Assembly (NCBI RefSeq): GCF_001540865.1
Contig: NC_033638.1
Coordinates: forward strand, 955,140 to 1,019,139
DNA length: 64,000 nt
Direction of reading: 5' to 3'
Source: Ananas comosus
Lineage: Eukaryota; Streptophyta; Magnoliopsida; Poales; Bromeliaceae
Shown piece after piece: positions 44,091-55,915 of this stretch. Under the pieces are notes generated by a model. The model saw nothing but the letters and a program-made list of their open reading frames with translations. It was not told where the DNA came from and did no database searches. Position 1 is the stretch's first letter. Each line of letters starts with the position of its first letter. The position numbers and the translations under genes were made by a program.

Positions 44091-45808
44091 ATGGTAATAC
44101 AATCAATACTGTAAACCGTTCTTTTTCGATCCTCTGATTATTTGTAGCTCTGAAAACTGTTGTGTGACTTTTGATGTTTGATTTGCAGAATGCATATTCA
44201 TTTAAGATTTCTAAGTGGTCGCCTTATCCACTAAGAGTGATTCTTATCCTCTTTGTTGCGACATTTGGTTTGTACATCTGCTACGTCTCTATGAACGAGA
44301 TCACATTAGAGAGAAACGCAAGGGACTTTCTAGTCTCTTTGAAGGAAACGGAAAATGTTTGCAGTGTAAGTGGCATCCAACCTGAGGAGATGCGATATAT
44401 CCATTTTCCGCAACCAGCAACTTATAGCAGGTAGTCCTTAGACCTCTATTTGCATGTTTGGCTGAGCTTCCAGAGTTGCTTCTCTACTCGAGAAGCCATG
44501 GCATGCCATCTACGAACAAATACTCTGGAGGTTTTGCTGTGGAGGAAGATGACAGGAGGTTATTGGCCTCAAAAGTAGAAGCTCCTACTTGAAGCTTGTG
44601 CTGCTTTGGGAAGATTTTGGGAGGGTTTTTCATGCAAAAAACTAGTGTAAATTACACCAGTGGTCAACAAAGTTGAAATGAAATTTCTTATATGTTACTA
44701 AACTTCAATTTGTTTTCAATTGAGGCATTAAAACATTAATCTCTGTTTCAATCATACGTCACTTCGTTAAATTCCTCATTTTTTGCTTCATTTGCTGCAT
44801 CATTTTTTGGAGATGAATGTGTATGAAATGAATTGGCCTCAAATTCAATCGTCAAATAACCTCTGAATTATAATAGTTTCGAGATGATGTAACAGTTGAA
44901 TCTACTAATAGTTATTACTTTTGTGAAGATAGCTAACAGTTATTAGTTATTAGCGTGTTATCGCTTAGCTGTTGAATCAACTATCACATCATTACTTATA
45001 AAAATTAATCGGAGTTCTTGAGTGACCAGATTGAAACACAAATTAAAGTTCAATGCGTCGACTAAAACAAACTAAGGTTCCATGACCGATTGTGTAATCT
45101 ACCTAAAAGACTAGAATTGCTTCTTCAAACGACTCTACTAAGATGGCATTTATTCATAAGCTTCAGCTGGGCCTAGCAAGCCCTACTTCTCTTTATAACA
45201 ACTCACTGATTTTCCTTATTGGCCTTTTTTTTTTGGCACAGGAGTGAATGCTCATGTTCTCCTGTCCGCTTCTTTGCTATCATATCTATGCAAAGGTCAG
45301 GAAGTGGGTGGTTTGAGACTCTGCTAAATAGCCATCCGAACATCAGCTCAAATGGTGAAATTTTTGCGGTCAGAGAGAGAAGGGCTAATGTTTCGTCTAT
45401 CCTAAATACATTAGATACGGTGTATAATTTAGATTGGCTCAGTAGCGCAGCAAAAAATGAGTGCACAGCTGCATTTGGCTTGAAGTGGATGTTAAATCAG
45501 GTTTCAGTTTTTCTTTTCCCTGCATATATTTTTGTTGTGTTGTCATTTGTATATTACTGCGCTATGAGTGCAAAAGCCGTGTTTTGTGTCTTTAGTGTAA
45601 ACTGATTTTTTCCTTTATTATTTCAGGGCCTTATGGATCACCATGCTGAAATAATTAGTTACCTTAACATGAAGGGTGTTTCGCTGGTATTTCTCTTTCG
45701 GAGGAATCTCCTTCGCAGGCTCATTTCTGTTCTGGCGAATGATTATGATAGACAAGAAAAGCAGTTAAATGGTACTCATAAGTCTCATGTCCACTCGAAA
45801 GAGGAGGT

Positions 45809-45839
<31 letters not shown>

Positions 45840-47220
45840 TTTCCAAAAATAGAAGCTGGTGCATATTCTCCTTCTCTCTTGCTTCTCATGTTCACCCTAA
45901 TAGCTGCCACTCATGTTATGCAGAGGCTTAACTTTCTTTTCATGAGGTGTATTATATATTTTTACACTAGTATAACCGTTGAATATAAATACTAAAAACA
46001 CCAATGTCTAGCAACTTAAGCTTTTGGAAAATAACAGTTATTTCACATTCCTTGACATGGTACCAAAATAAGAGGTGCCACCTGTTAAATATAAAAATAT
46101 ATAAATATCGTTCTCTAACAACTTAAGCTTTTAGAGTATAACGGTTGTTTCATTTAGTATTAGAGCAGGAGGTTCTGAATTCGAGTCATATCAGGCTCCT
46201 AGCATTATTAATTTTCTTCCATTTAATTCAAATCTATGTCATGGGCTTTGCAAAAAAGTCTCGAGCCCAGACGTGAGGGTTAAATATAAAAATATATAAA
46301 CACTTCTCTAACAGCTTTAAGTTTTTAGAGTACAACGATTGTTTCACACCACCAGGATTGTTGCTTCATTTAATTTCCTTCCATTTAATTTAGTTTCATG
46401 GCTTGGGCCTATCAAAAAGTCGTAAGCCTGGACATGAGAGTGTTGAATATAAATGCTAAAAACATTGTTTGCGGGTAGCTTAAGCATTTGGAGAACAACG
46501 GTTGTTTCACATTCTTTAACATTCTTTAACAGTAATTTTTGAATGATTGCGGAATTTGAAATATCAAGGGATGCTTCAGCGTACACAGCGCATTTCATTC
46601 TTTGTTCACATAATTGATTAGTGAAGGTTCCAATAGTAGTTGGATTGGATAAACCATTAACGAAATATGTTCTTGACTTGCTCAGGCCGAGATATTAGCA
46701 CGATTCAAGCCGAGGATCAACATAGCTTCTCTAATCTCTGACATTAGCAGTGCCGAGAAAGCCATCGCAGATTGTCTGCAGCACTTCAGCAGTACCCGCC
46801 ACATAATACTGTACTACGAGGATATCGTCAACAACCACAACGTAAGATAATGCTGTATTCTGAGATCTTTAAAGATGTTCTTCTCAAAAGTCATGTACTT
46901 AGAGATTTATCCCCACAATGAATTCCCCCCTGAAAGAATTGAATGACTCGCCAACTCAAGACACTTTCGATGTATAAATATGAAAATTCAGGTTCTTTTT
47001 CCGGTATATCCTTTAGTTGATAGTAACATTACTTTTTACGCAGGCATTATCTCATGTACAAGAATTTCTAGGGGTTCTGATTGCGAAATTAGTTAGTCGG
47101 CAGGTGAAAATTCATACGAGGCCTCTTTCGAAGCAGGTCATGAACTGGGAGGATGTGACGAAGACGCTTAATGGGACGCGGTACGAGCATTTTCTTAACC
47201 ATGCTGATTGCGATTTTTAA
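44091..47220 (+). CDS. Membrane-anchored P-loop sulfotransferase (plant NodH-like family)
   Basis: Exons 44189-44430, 45242-45500, 45627-45806, 46686-46841 and 47044-47220 join in frame with GT-AG introns. With an ATG-only upstream exon ending at 44093 the protein has 338 residues. One membrane helix lies at about 18-35 (VILILFVATFGLYICYV), so it is probably a type II protein of the secretory pathway. The PAPS 5'-phosphosulfate loop is SMQRSGSGWF (97-106), and the 3'-phosphate motif is FRRNLLRRLIS (192-202). ECTAAFGLKWMLNQ, 'LNGTHKSHVHS' and YEHFL near the end match the At4g34420/At2g15730 family. The substrate is not known. The start is uncertain: ATG 44091 is followed at once by donor GTAATA, while ATG 44174 would read unspliced into 44189 and add MFDLQ. 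Confidence 0.85.
44431..45241 (+). other. Intron of the sulfotransferase gene, unique-looking
   Basis: GT-AG intron of 811 bases. No ORF or known repeat was noticed. Confidence 0.5.
45978..46508 (+). mobile_element. Array of TRIM family 3 repeats in an intron
   Basis: Four LTR-like repeats of about 70 bases start near GTTGAATATAAATACT (45978), TGTTAAATATAAAAAT (46083), GTTAAATATAAAAAT (46280) and TGTTGAATATAAATGC (46441). Each ends in ACGGTTGTTTCA or a close variant. After the second comes TTAGTATTAGAGCAGG (46154), a decayed initiator-Met primer site. This is a TRIM extended by tandem recombination. Confidence 0.65.
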
Positions 47221-47470
47221 TATGGCGGCTTTTATTTTTTCGATGTTTGATACCCGTTTTTTCTTTTTGCGAGAATCAGTAGGTTAGAAAGATTCAGAAT
47301 TACTTTGTAAAGGACTAGTGCTTTGCTTCTAATAGCATTCTTTAATATAGGATTTGAGTTCAATCTGCTAATTGTGAGAAACTAGTTGTCTGCTAATTGT
47401 GAGAAACTGATTTGATTCTGAAATGATATTTGTTTTTGATTGAGTTTAATATGTTTTTTTCTTTTTTCTT
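47221..47470 (+). other. 3' UTR of the sulfotransferase gene
   Basis: Follows TAA at 47218. T-rich, with a duplicated phrase GCTAATTGTGAGAAACT (47368, 47391). The cleavage site is not evident. Confidence 0.4.
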
Positions 47471-48317
47471 TTTAATGTCTGAGTTTTGTAGCTAGGTTTT
47501 AAGTGCCCATTGGCACCGCCGTGCTGTATTGTGTTAATAAGATATCAGTATGATACGATCTCTGTGCTAGTGACACAGCTCGACATCCTTTTTTTTCTTT
47601 GGCATTAGTGAGTAGTTATCTCAATAAAGTGCAAAAAAGTTGATAAAGATATATAATCAACAATTAAAATATATTGGTCTTAAAAAAATAAATATATTAT
47701 GTTATAGTGTGTGTTGACAGACAGGGATTTTTGGAAATAACACATTTCGACACGGCACCTGCCATGCTATACCATGCCAGCAAATTCTGAGCACGATTCT
47801 GTGCCATGTGTCGCGACATTTAAATCCTTGCTTTGTGGAGCTCATCATCATTCAACATTTTTGTGTTTTTATAATTTGGAGTACACATTAGTCTGCAATC
47901 TACATGTGTAGCCTCTCAAAGCCATGAAATTTTCCTATCAAGCTAAGGAAAAAAGTTCAATCCAAAATCAACAATTTCCTCTTTTAAGTTTAACTTTCTC
48001 TTTTATTGAGTTATTCAAGTTTAGTTGAAAATATTGTTACATTTAGTGACTCTATTAGCTATTAGGTGTTCACTGATGTAATCATTGATGAATTTAATGA
48101 AAATTTTAATATATTTGGCTAAAATTATTAACATAGTTTTTTTTTAAAAAAAAAAAAAAAAGTTAAAAGGGTTCTTTGATTCTACAAATAAAGTCTTTGT
48201 TTGACAAAATTGTAATACGGTGCTTCTTCTAAAAGCACTTCTCAGAGTTGTCCCAAGAGAACTTTGGAGTAATAGAATCATTGTGATCTATGCAAGGTGC
48301 TGTCACTTACAGGAATG

Positions 48318-48364
<47 letters not shown>

Positions 48365-49095
48365 ATTATCGTAATTTCTCACCACACATAATACACCATG
48401 AACTGAACAAAACCTTGAACGAAGATTCTAAAATTTATTTATGGTAAGAAGTTCAATTAGCAAGTATGCCTCAAAAGTGGAAACTCTAATATGAATTTTT
48501 TACGTGCCCTACATTCGATAAATGCACGGAACAAGGAACGGTGGGTAAATAATTGAAAATAGATAAAAATGTAAGGAACTTTTACCTCAATTTTAGACCA
48601 TTTCGATTCGACTATCTAAATTTTCAAACATTTAATATCAGTATCCAACCTTTCAATTTGCCGGATTTAAATCATTTGATAGTTTTGCCAAGATAAATTT
48701 GTGGTATCGTCACATAAATTGCATAAAATATACTAATTAAATCAGTAAAGATAAATGGAGCATTCAAATTTTGAATATGAAGAGTCATTAACTGGCTCAA
48801 ATCAAATACATTAAAGGACTAGGTAGCAAAATAAAAAAAATTCACCTTAAAACCAAGCAATGCACATGAATCAACACACATTCATATGAAAGAGCAACTG
48901 ATACAAGGCATGGATAGAATTATCTAACTGTTGTAAATGATACAAACCAATGAAGATAAATGGTGTAAAACAATCCAAATCCTCATCTAATAAAAGACCA
49001 TATTTTGCCGTCGAAACCTAGTTTGAAACTGTAGTAATGCACAAATGAATGATACTGAGAAGATGAAGCCAACTAGATATATAAAAGCAACTCTT
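47471..49095. other. Intergenic DNA between convergent genes
   Basis: No gene is seen. A (TA)n microsatellite lies at 48326-48361. The 3' ends of the sulfotransferase (plus) and GPI-protein (minus) genes face each other across this gap. Confidence 0.5.
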
Positions 49096-51544
49096 TCATA
49101 TCATCAGAAGAAACAAGCAACCCAGCAACAACAGCAGAAGCTGGTGGCAAGGAGAGATTGCAGCAGCCCAGCTGGACCCAGAAGCCGGCGAAAAGTTCCC
49201 TGTGGGTGTGTCAGTACTGAGCACTACAACCACCCAATTACCTTCGTCGGCGATCCCGACCCCCGCGTATTTCGTGTCGTTGAGATACTCGTTGTACTGG
49301 GACTTGGTGAAGTTGGTGAGGACGAGATCCGGGGTGAGGCCCGGGACGCAGGCGGGCATCACTTCGGCGTCCTGGGTGACGGTCGCGTTGAGGTGGCAGT
49401 GGTTCAGGAAGTCCATGTAGTTGGGGAACTGCTCCTCCGTGCCGGGGACCGTGTCGGATCCCGTGGTGTTGCTGCACTCCTGGCCTTTGAATTGCTTCGC
49501 CAGCTGCTCGGCTAGGCATGCCGCATTGGAGTTCTCGGTTAGCGACGAGAGGTTGAGTCCGGCCCGGTAGTCGTTGATGCCTTTGAGAAGCTGAGTACTC
49601 ATATCTACAAATGTTACGAAAAAAAAAAAAAAGTTCAGAGACTCAGTTGCAATAAAGGGATAGTCGAGGCGACTATCCATACAATACATGAAAATACAAG
49701 AAACTAAAATTTTTTACACACTTATTACTATGAAATGGTGGTGGGAACCGCCACCACGGAAGCATCCCACTTGATGCTTCTCTACTGGCGGTTTCCATCA
49801 ACATTATAAATCATCATCAGAGGAGGAGGCGCTCTAAAGCACTTTTGGATTTTTTTTTTTTTCTTTTCGGACTATCTACAGCCTAGTTTGGTAACGCAGT
49901 GGCTAAAAACACTATTTTTTTCCTCAAAATTCCAAAACACTTTCACTCTTTTCTTCTTTATACTATAAAAGAACAGTTGCAACCGCAATTTTAACGCATT
50001 GGAGGAGAAAAAAATTCTGAGCGGTTTTAAAATTTCCCTCTCATAGTTAGTGCTTTTACCCACTACATTACCAAACTAGGCTTAAAGCTTTAAAGAAAAA
50101 GTAGTCGGACATGCAGTTCCTAACCAAGCTTATGAGCTACATTCCAACTACAAATCAAAACAGAAGGCTCAAACATCAATTTGTAAATCCGCAATGAAGT
50201 TTGGTTAGTATGTATTGCTTCCCTGGGGCCATGGTCTCCAATCATGGTTAGGGAGCACGATTCGTCAATCTGAACTTACTTACGCCGAAGGATTTCCATC
50301 TTATACTTCCAATAATAAATATTCACCTACCTGGGATGTACTTGTCGGCTATAAATCATACTTCTGGATTGTTCCGCTCACACGTACCAATATTGGTCCA
50401 GAAAGAGACATATGATACGCATTTTCACAACTCCAGATAGATTAAAGAGCCCTAAGCATGAAGGTATCGGAATGTGCACTCGACCCTAAGAATATTAGAG
50501 AGTAACACAGATGATATGAACAAACAAAGGGAGCTGAATCTTAACTTTACTATGATCAAGATGTAGATGGTGGTTTGGACAGAGGGTTTCCACGTCGATC
50601 CCCCACCTTTTAATTTTTACAATCAAGTCCCACATCGTTCCTACACGGCTATTTCCATCGGAGAAGAGGGAAACGATGGTTGCAACCGCACCTCTTCAGT
50701 CGATATGTGGACTGGTTCCGTCCAATCTAACGGACGTTTCGACAGAAGAGCCCTAGTTGAAAACAACTAATAAATGCGAGGGAAACGATCTTTCGAAATT
50801 AACAGGTTGCGGTGCCAAAATGAAGTGAAAAATCGGGTGATTGTTGATCTCTCAATGAAATGGCTTCATGAATGTCGTCTATTTCGTCAGGAGAAAGAAA
50901 TGCATACGACGCCGATGCTACAATATCTGATAACTAGCTACTATTTCAGGAATCAGATCTCTACATTGTAAGCTGGAAATCCAATAAACCTTTTTCCGAT
51001 CCCGCCGAATGGAAAAAAATATATGTATATGAAAAAGAATACCATACAAGATTTTGATTTAATTTTCTTTTCACCAGTAGACCCAACAACAGGATCATAA
51101 CAATAAACTAAAAAGCAGCAGTATTAGATCACAAATCAGTCAGAAACTAGATCTCTACATTATCAGTTTGCAATCTGAGAAACCGTTTTCTGATTTCGCT
51201 AATTAAGAACAATGCAGATTAAAATCCACAAGCTTTGACAATTTTTTTTTTTTCTTTTTACTCCTCTCCAATAGACAAATAACAAAATCATAGGAACACA
51301 TTAAAAGAAACATAAAATGAAATATTAAGCAGTGGGAATGAAAAATAAAACCTCAGATGATCCACAACCCCAAAAATTACCCAAAAGTTACAGCATTTCC
51401 TGTGGATCCAAACAGATCTACTCAACTAAGATGACAAAACCAAGTAAATACCTCACCAATTTACAAAAATTAAAGAGACCCATTTCTCTCCATTTGGTAC
51501 TAACTACATAACAAATGCAAAAAAAAAAAAAAAAAATTGATAGT

Positions 51545-51598
<54 letters not shown>

Positions 51599-51957
51599 AG
51601 AACTTTTTAACAGAACTAAAAGAGACTCTCATTTCTCCATTTGGTTCTAATTACATAAAAAATGCAAAAAAAAGAAAAGAAAAAAAGAAGAGAAACTAGT
51701 GTGGAAAATGAAAATAAATTTAAACTTTTATAGAGACCCATTCCTCCATTTGATCCTGGACAAAACACCACACCATTTGCGAATCTAAAAGAGACATTTC
51801 TCCCCCATTTGGTTCCGATCACACAATGAATCCCAACAAAAAAAAAAAAGAAGAAAAAACAGGGTGGAGATCGAGCGAGAGATTTACCATCAGATTCGGC
51901 GAATCCGAGGAGGAACACGAAGAGAACGAAGTAGAGGAGGGCGAGGCGAAGACCCAT
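49096..51957 (-). CDS. GPI-anchored secreted protein, At5g19250 type
   Basis: Two coding exons, 51888-51957 and 49096-49604, join in frame through a 2.28-kb GT-AG intron to give 192 residues. Exon 1 encodes the signal peptide MGLRLALLYFVLFVFLLGFA. Exon 2 starts DMSTQLLKGINDYRAGLN and continues CLAEQLAKQFKGQECSNTTG, then 'PACVPGLTPDLVLTNFTKSQ' and NWVVVVLSTDTPTGNFSPAS. The hydrophobic tail LLLLLLGCLFLLMI after a small-residue stretch (ASGSS) is a GPI-attachment signal. The core has four cysteines and several N-glycosylation sequons (NLS, NTT, NAT, NFT, NDT, NFS). Arabidopsis relatives At5g19230/At5g19250/At3g06035 are uncharacterised plasma-membrane GPI proteins. An ORF that reads MYCMDSRLDYP upstream of exon 2 is intron sequence. 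Confidence 0.88.
49875..50092. mobile_element. MITE in the GPI-protein intron
   Basis: Ends AGCCTAGTTTGGTAACGCAG and CATTACCAAACTAGGCTT are inverted, with TGGCTAAAAACAC against GTGCTTTTACCCA further in. About 210 bases, non-coding. Confidence 0.65.
50093..51000. other. Intron segment of unlike composition
   Basis: 50200-50970 is less AT-rich than the rest of the intron and carries three ORFs of about 65 residues in succession on the plus strand, antisense to the gene. I recognise no domain. It could be an insertion of unknown origin. Confidence 0.35.
51470..51850. repeat. Decayed tandem repeat and poly(A) run in the intron
   Basis: Four copies of a roughly 110-base unit contain GAGAC(CC)ATTTCTC and CCATTTGGTNCTAANNACATAA with an A-rich end: 51477, 51625, 51728, 51790. 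A run of about 50 A lies at 51547-51596. Confidence 0.6.
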
Positions 51958-52060
51958 CTTTGAGATCCGGTTCTACTCTCCTCTCCTCTCTGTCTCTCTC
52001 TCTCTCTCTCTCCTCGTTGAGGAGAGAGAGAGAGCGAGGAAGAAGAAGAAGAGGAGACAT
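51958..52060 (-). promoter_or_regulatory. 5' UTR of the GPI-protein gene with CT/GA palindrome
   Basis: On the plus strand a CTCTCTCTCTCTCTCCTC tract is followed, after GTT, by GAGGAGAGAGAGAGAG, so the leader can fold into a long hairpin (about 51993-52036). Immediately upstream of the ATG at 51957. Confidence 0.5.
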
Positions 52061-52299
52061 CGCTTTCACAACCACCGAGTTATTAATTATTAATTATTAT
52101 AATTATTAATATTTTTGTTTAATTAGTTGTTGTTAATTACTTTTTGGTTAATTAAACACTTCTTTCTCCGACGCGCTTCACCGAAGTTGTCGGTGCTTCA
52201 AGGGTGAAGTGTTAATTTCTTTCGTACCCTCCAAAAAAGTTATAATTTCATACAAGTCCCTCTAAATTTCAAAAATAGAATTATGCGTGGGGGGTGACT

Positions 52300-54357
52300 G
52301 GTAAGGATGTCGATGAATACTAGAGGTGGCAATTAGGGGTGGAAACGAGCCGTGCTCGAGCGAGCTTACCTCGGCTTAAATTCGACTTGAAATTAATTTC
52401 GAGCTTAAATTTAAGCTCAAGCTTGAATTGAAATTAATTCGAGCCGAGCTCGAACGAGCCTAATTTCGAGTCGAGCGAGCTCGAGCCCTAAACGAGCCGT
52501 TTGAAATTCTCAACGTCATACGCTCAATAGTTTAATTTGTATAGAACATTATCTATAATTGGATACAAAAATATGTCTAATAGTTCAAAGTACAAAATAA
52601 TTATATAAAATATAGGATTATAATATGAAAAAAATAATTTATGAGTTGAATATCTAATCTTTTCAGCCTCACATATCTTGTTTTCCATCTTCAATCTCCA
52701 TATTATTCATTTTCATTTATGCAGTCAAAAATAAATAAATTATATAGATAAATATTGAATTAAACTATCCAATCATCTATAACAAAAATTAAAATTTTAT
52801 ATGAATAATAATTTTTTACTTTAAAAATATTCTGTATATTTTCTCAAGCATACAATTAATAGTAAAGTAGGCAACGGCAGGCATATGCTGTTATTTGATA
52901 ACTTGGAGGGCTTCTGGTTTGGCCACTTAGGGTGAGAGACAGAAAAAGAGAAAGAGAGAAACATATTGAAAATTTAGAGTTCTGTGAAAGAAAGAAAGAA
53001 AGGAAAAATATATAAATTTAGTGAAATTTTGCTCTTTTATTTGTCTATTTGGTTTTTTTTTATGGGCCAATAACATTGGCCCAATTTTAACTAAACTCAG
53101 ATTATTCACTCAGCCTATATATAATTAAAATATATTATATTTATATATTTTTTAATATATATACTAATACATTCGAGCTTTTCGAACACTTAATCGAACG
53201 AGCCGAGTAATACAACTCGGCTGGAAATGAATTTTGAGCTTTTTTTTTTTATTCAAGCTCGGCTCATTTAATTTCGAGTCGACGCTCGCAGCGAGCCAAA
53301 TATCGAGTCGAAACGCGAGTCGAACAGCGAGCTGACTGGCTCACTTGCCAGCCTATTGGCAATACCGCTCGCTGTTCCGCGAGCCAGCTCATGTTCGGCT
53401 CGAAATGAGTTCGAGATCGAATAACGCTCTTTTTTTTTTTTTGGTAAAGAGCCGAACACTGAGCTGAATTATGTTCGGCTCGTTTAATAAACGAGCGATA
53501 CACAAGACTGGGTTCAGTCGCTTGTAGCTCAGCTCGATAACAGGCTCGAGATACATAATATTTATATTATATAATTTATTTAATTTCTATTTATATATAA
53601 TAATAATTATATATATAATATATATTTTTAATTATTTAACTTTTAGCAAAATTGAAAATATAAGGCCGAGCTTAATTAATAAAAAATTTATTATATATAA
53701 AGTCTCCAACTAATTAGTCAAATAGTCTAATGATAAAATTTATAAAATTTATTTTTTATATATACAATTCTAACTTTTCTTAAACTTATATTGCATTTGC
53801 TCAGGCTTATACTGGCTCGTGTCGACCGTTAATAACGAGCCGAATACGACTAAAATTTTCTAGCTCGATACTTTAACGACCAGCTCCGTGTTCGGTTCGT
53901 TTATCTAAACCGAGCCGAACACGAGCGGCCGTCGCTGCGATCATCGTGTTCGCTCGTATACACTCCCTAATGAATATTGATATCCAAAACTTTATCCGAA
54001 TTCGAACCGAGCGGATTTATCCGATACAAACGGGTATGGTTTAGATATCAAAAATATAAAATCCAACGGATGTGGATTCGGATTTGTATGCCTGATCGGA
54101 ATTCGAATTTATTTTACGCTACCTATAATATGTACATAAAAATTTAATGTTATATTTAAATTTGTATTTTAAAAATTTACATTTAATATAAATATATTTT
54201 GAAATAGTGAAAAGAGAAATAATTATTTCGAATTCGAATTTTTAGATTATGATTCATGTTCGGGTCTCGGATTTTTGGCCGGGTTTGGGTTCGGATTTGG
54301 GTTTCTAGTTCATGTTTTTGAGAATCCGCTTCAAATCGAACCCGTTGACATCTCTAG
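52300..54357. mobile_element. Nested hAT-like elements
   Basis: The outer element seems to start TAAGGATGTCGATGAATAC (52306), resume at 53974 (ATGAATATTGATATCC) and end ACCCGTTGACATCTCTA (54356), as in the MITE at 40016. It is split by an element with ends TAGGGGTGGAAACGAGC (52336) and the inverse of GCTCGTATACACTCCCTA (53970). That element's arms are full of CGAGC/GCTCG repeats. No transposase is seen. Borders are approximate. Confidence 0.5.
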
Positions 54358-54654
54358 TAATCGGTGGCCATAGAAGGTGTGACACTCTGCGATGGAATAG
54401 TATAAATTTTTTTTATTCATTTATTCTTTGATTATTATTTAAAAATTTAAAATTTATTTCAAAATTATCAAAATGCCCTTCTATATATATCCTAATTTTC
54501 ATTAGTAAATCATTTTGTTCTAAAAATTCAAAAGTTAAAAATTCGTACCACGTGGTTTAGCGCAAGAGACGATTCTTTTTGAAAATTATAAAATAATACA
54601 GTACAGATTAAAACATATTATATTTATAAAAGCATTACAGTTCTTACTGTTTAA
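54358..54654. other. AT-rich intergenic DNA
   Basis: No gene is seen. Confidence 0.35.
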
Positions 54655-54915
54655 GGTACCGTTTGATTCGGGTATAAGCAAGAACTAGTTATTACAGGGA
54701 TAGGTACAAGTATGGGGATAAGAAAAATAGTGTTTGGATGAAAATTAAGTTGTTCCCGGGAATAAGAACAATTTTAGATAATTTTATATAGAAAATGAAG
54801 GTGTTGGTGGGAATAACTGAGAATTACTATTCTTGGATAAAAAATTAGTGTTTGGATATAAAAGGGAGATAAAGGCCTATTCCTATTCCTATCCCCTAAC
54901 CAAACGCTGCCTTAA
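54655..54915. mobile_element. TIR MITE (GTTTGATTCGGG type)
   Basis: Ends GGTACCGTTTGATTCGGG and 'CCCCTAACCAAACGCTGCC' are inverted, with internal GGGATAGG/CCTATTCC repeats. A related element is at 60965-61330. Confidence 0.55.
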
Positions 54916-55059
54916 AAAAATATGCTAATTAAGTGCAATTTTTGAAATTATAAAATAATAATATAAAACACGATAAACTACAAAGAGAAAAAAAAATAAA
55001 AATTTATCTCTTTTTTGGACTCAACAAATGCATGGTTTTTACTTTTTTTTTCTTTTTCT

Positions 55060-55225
55060 TTTTTTTTTTTTTTTTTGAGAGAGAGAGATAGGTATAGCAT
55101 GCTACCTGCTTTATTTATTTTATTTAAAAATAAACTTAGCTAGAAACACAAATCAATCAAGATTCAAACTTGAAACCTCGAGTACCAATCATCCAGCCTT
55201 TCGCCACTTGCGTTAGGGACGATCG
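55060..55225 (-). mobile_element. tRNA-derived SINE (reverse)
   Basis: On the minus strand it has the family head, with a decayed box B (AAGTTTGAATCTTG), then CTAAGTTTATTTTTAAATA, GTAGCATGCTATACC and a CT plus poly(A) tail. TTTTTA(C/T)TTTT phrases at both ends may be the target duplication. Confidence 0.7.
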
Positions 55226-55384
55226 AGCTATAGTTTTTATTTTTATAGTGACAAAATGTCATAAATAATTAAATATAAATTTTGAAATCATAGAATGATA
55301 ATATAATAATGCGCAAACTACAACAAGAGAATAAATTGTTTTTTTTTTTTTCTTTTTTCTTTTTTTTTCCATGGGCTTGTTTAT

Positions 55385-55915
55385 TTTAGGACCAATTGCT
55401 TATAAACCCTGAAAAGTTCTCAACTTTCTGATTTATTTTTATTATAAGACTAATACTGAAAATATACCTTTTTTACGTTCCAACTATTTCAAATATATCC
55501 CTAGAATTAAATTTCGTTAATGACTGTTAGTAATAACTGCTATCTGTATGAAATTACTATTTTGTCCTTTCAAATATACCCTTCCATTGTCACCGACTTT
55601 TTTTTCTTGCTCTTAAGTTAGGGATATAAAAAGTATTTTGATTTTTGATCTTTTCAAATATACTTTTCTATCATTACCAATATTTTTTATTTGTCTTTAA
55701 GTTAAGGACATAAAAGGCATTTTATTTTTTTTTTTTAACTCTAGTAAATATTTAACTCACGGATGGTAACAATAAAAATATTTTACGGATGGTAACAATA
55801 AAAATATTTTAGAATAATGGAAGAACATATTAGGAGCATATTATAAAGAAAATAAAAAATAAGGATAACTAAAATATTTTTAAAATTCTGAGGGGTATAT
55901 AGGTAATTATCTCTT
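55385..55915. mobile_element. TIR MITE, family B
   Basis: 'AATTGCTTATAAACCCTGAA' at 55394 and the inverse 'GGGGTATATAGGTAATTATC' at 55891, with internal 'TTAAGTTAGGGATATAAAA' blocks. Confidence 0.6.

Noticed and set aside
44171..44188. MFDLQ as certain N-terminus of the sulfotransferase
   Set aside because: Possible, but the ATG context is weak and TTTGCAG at 44188 is a strong splice acceptor; kept only as an alternative.
49045..49519. Long plus-strand ORF (156 residues) and other frames
   Set aside because: Antisense or shifted shadows of the well-supported GPI-protein exon 2.
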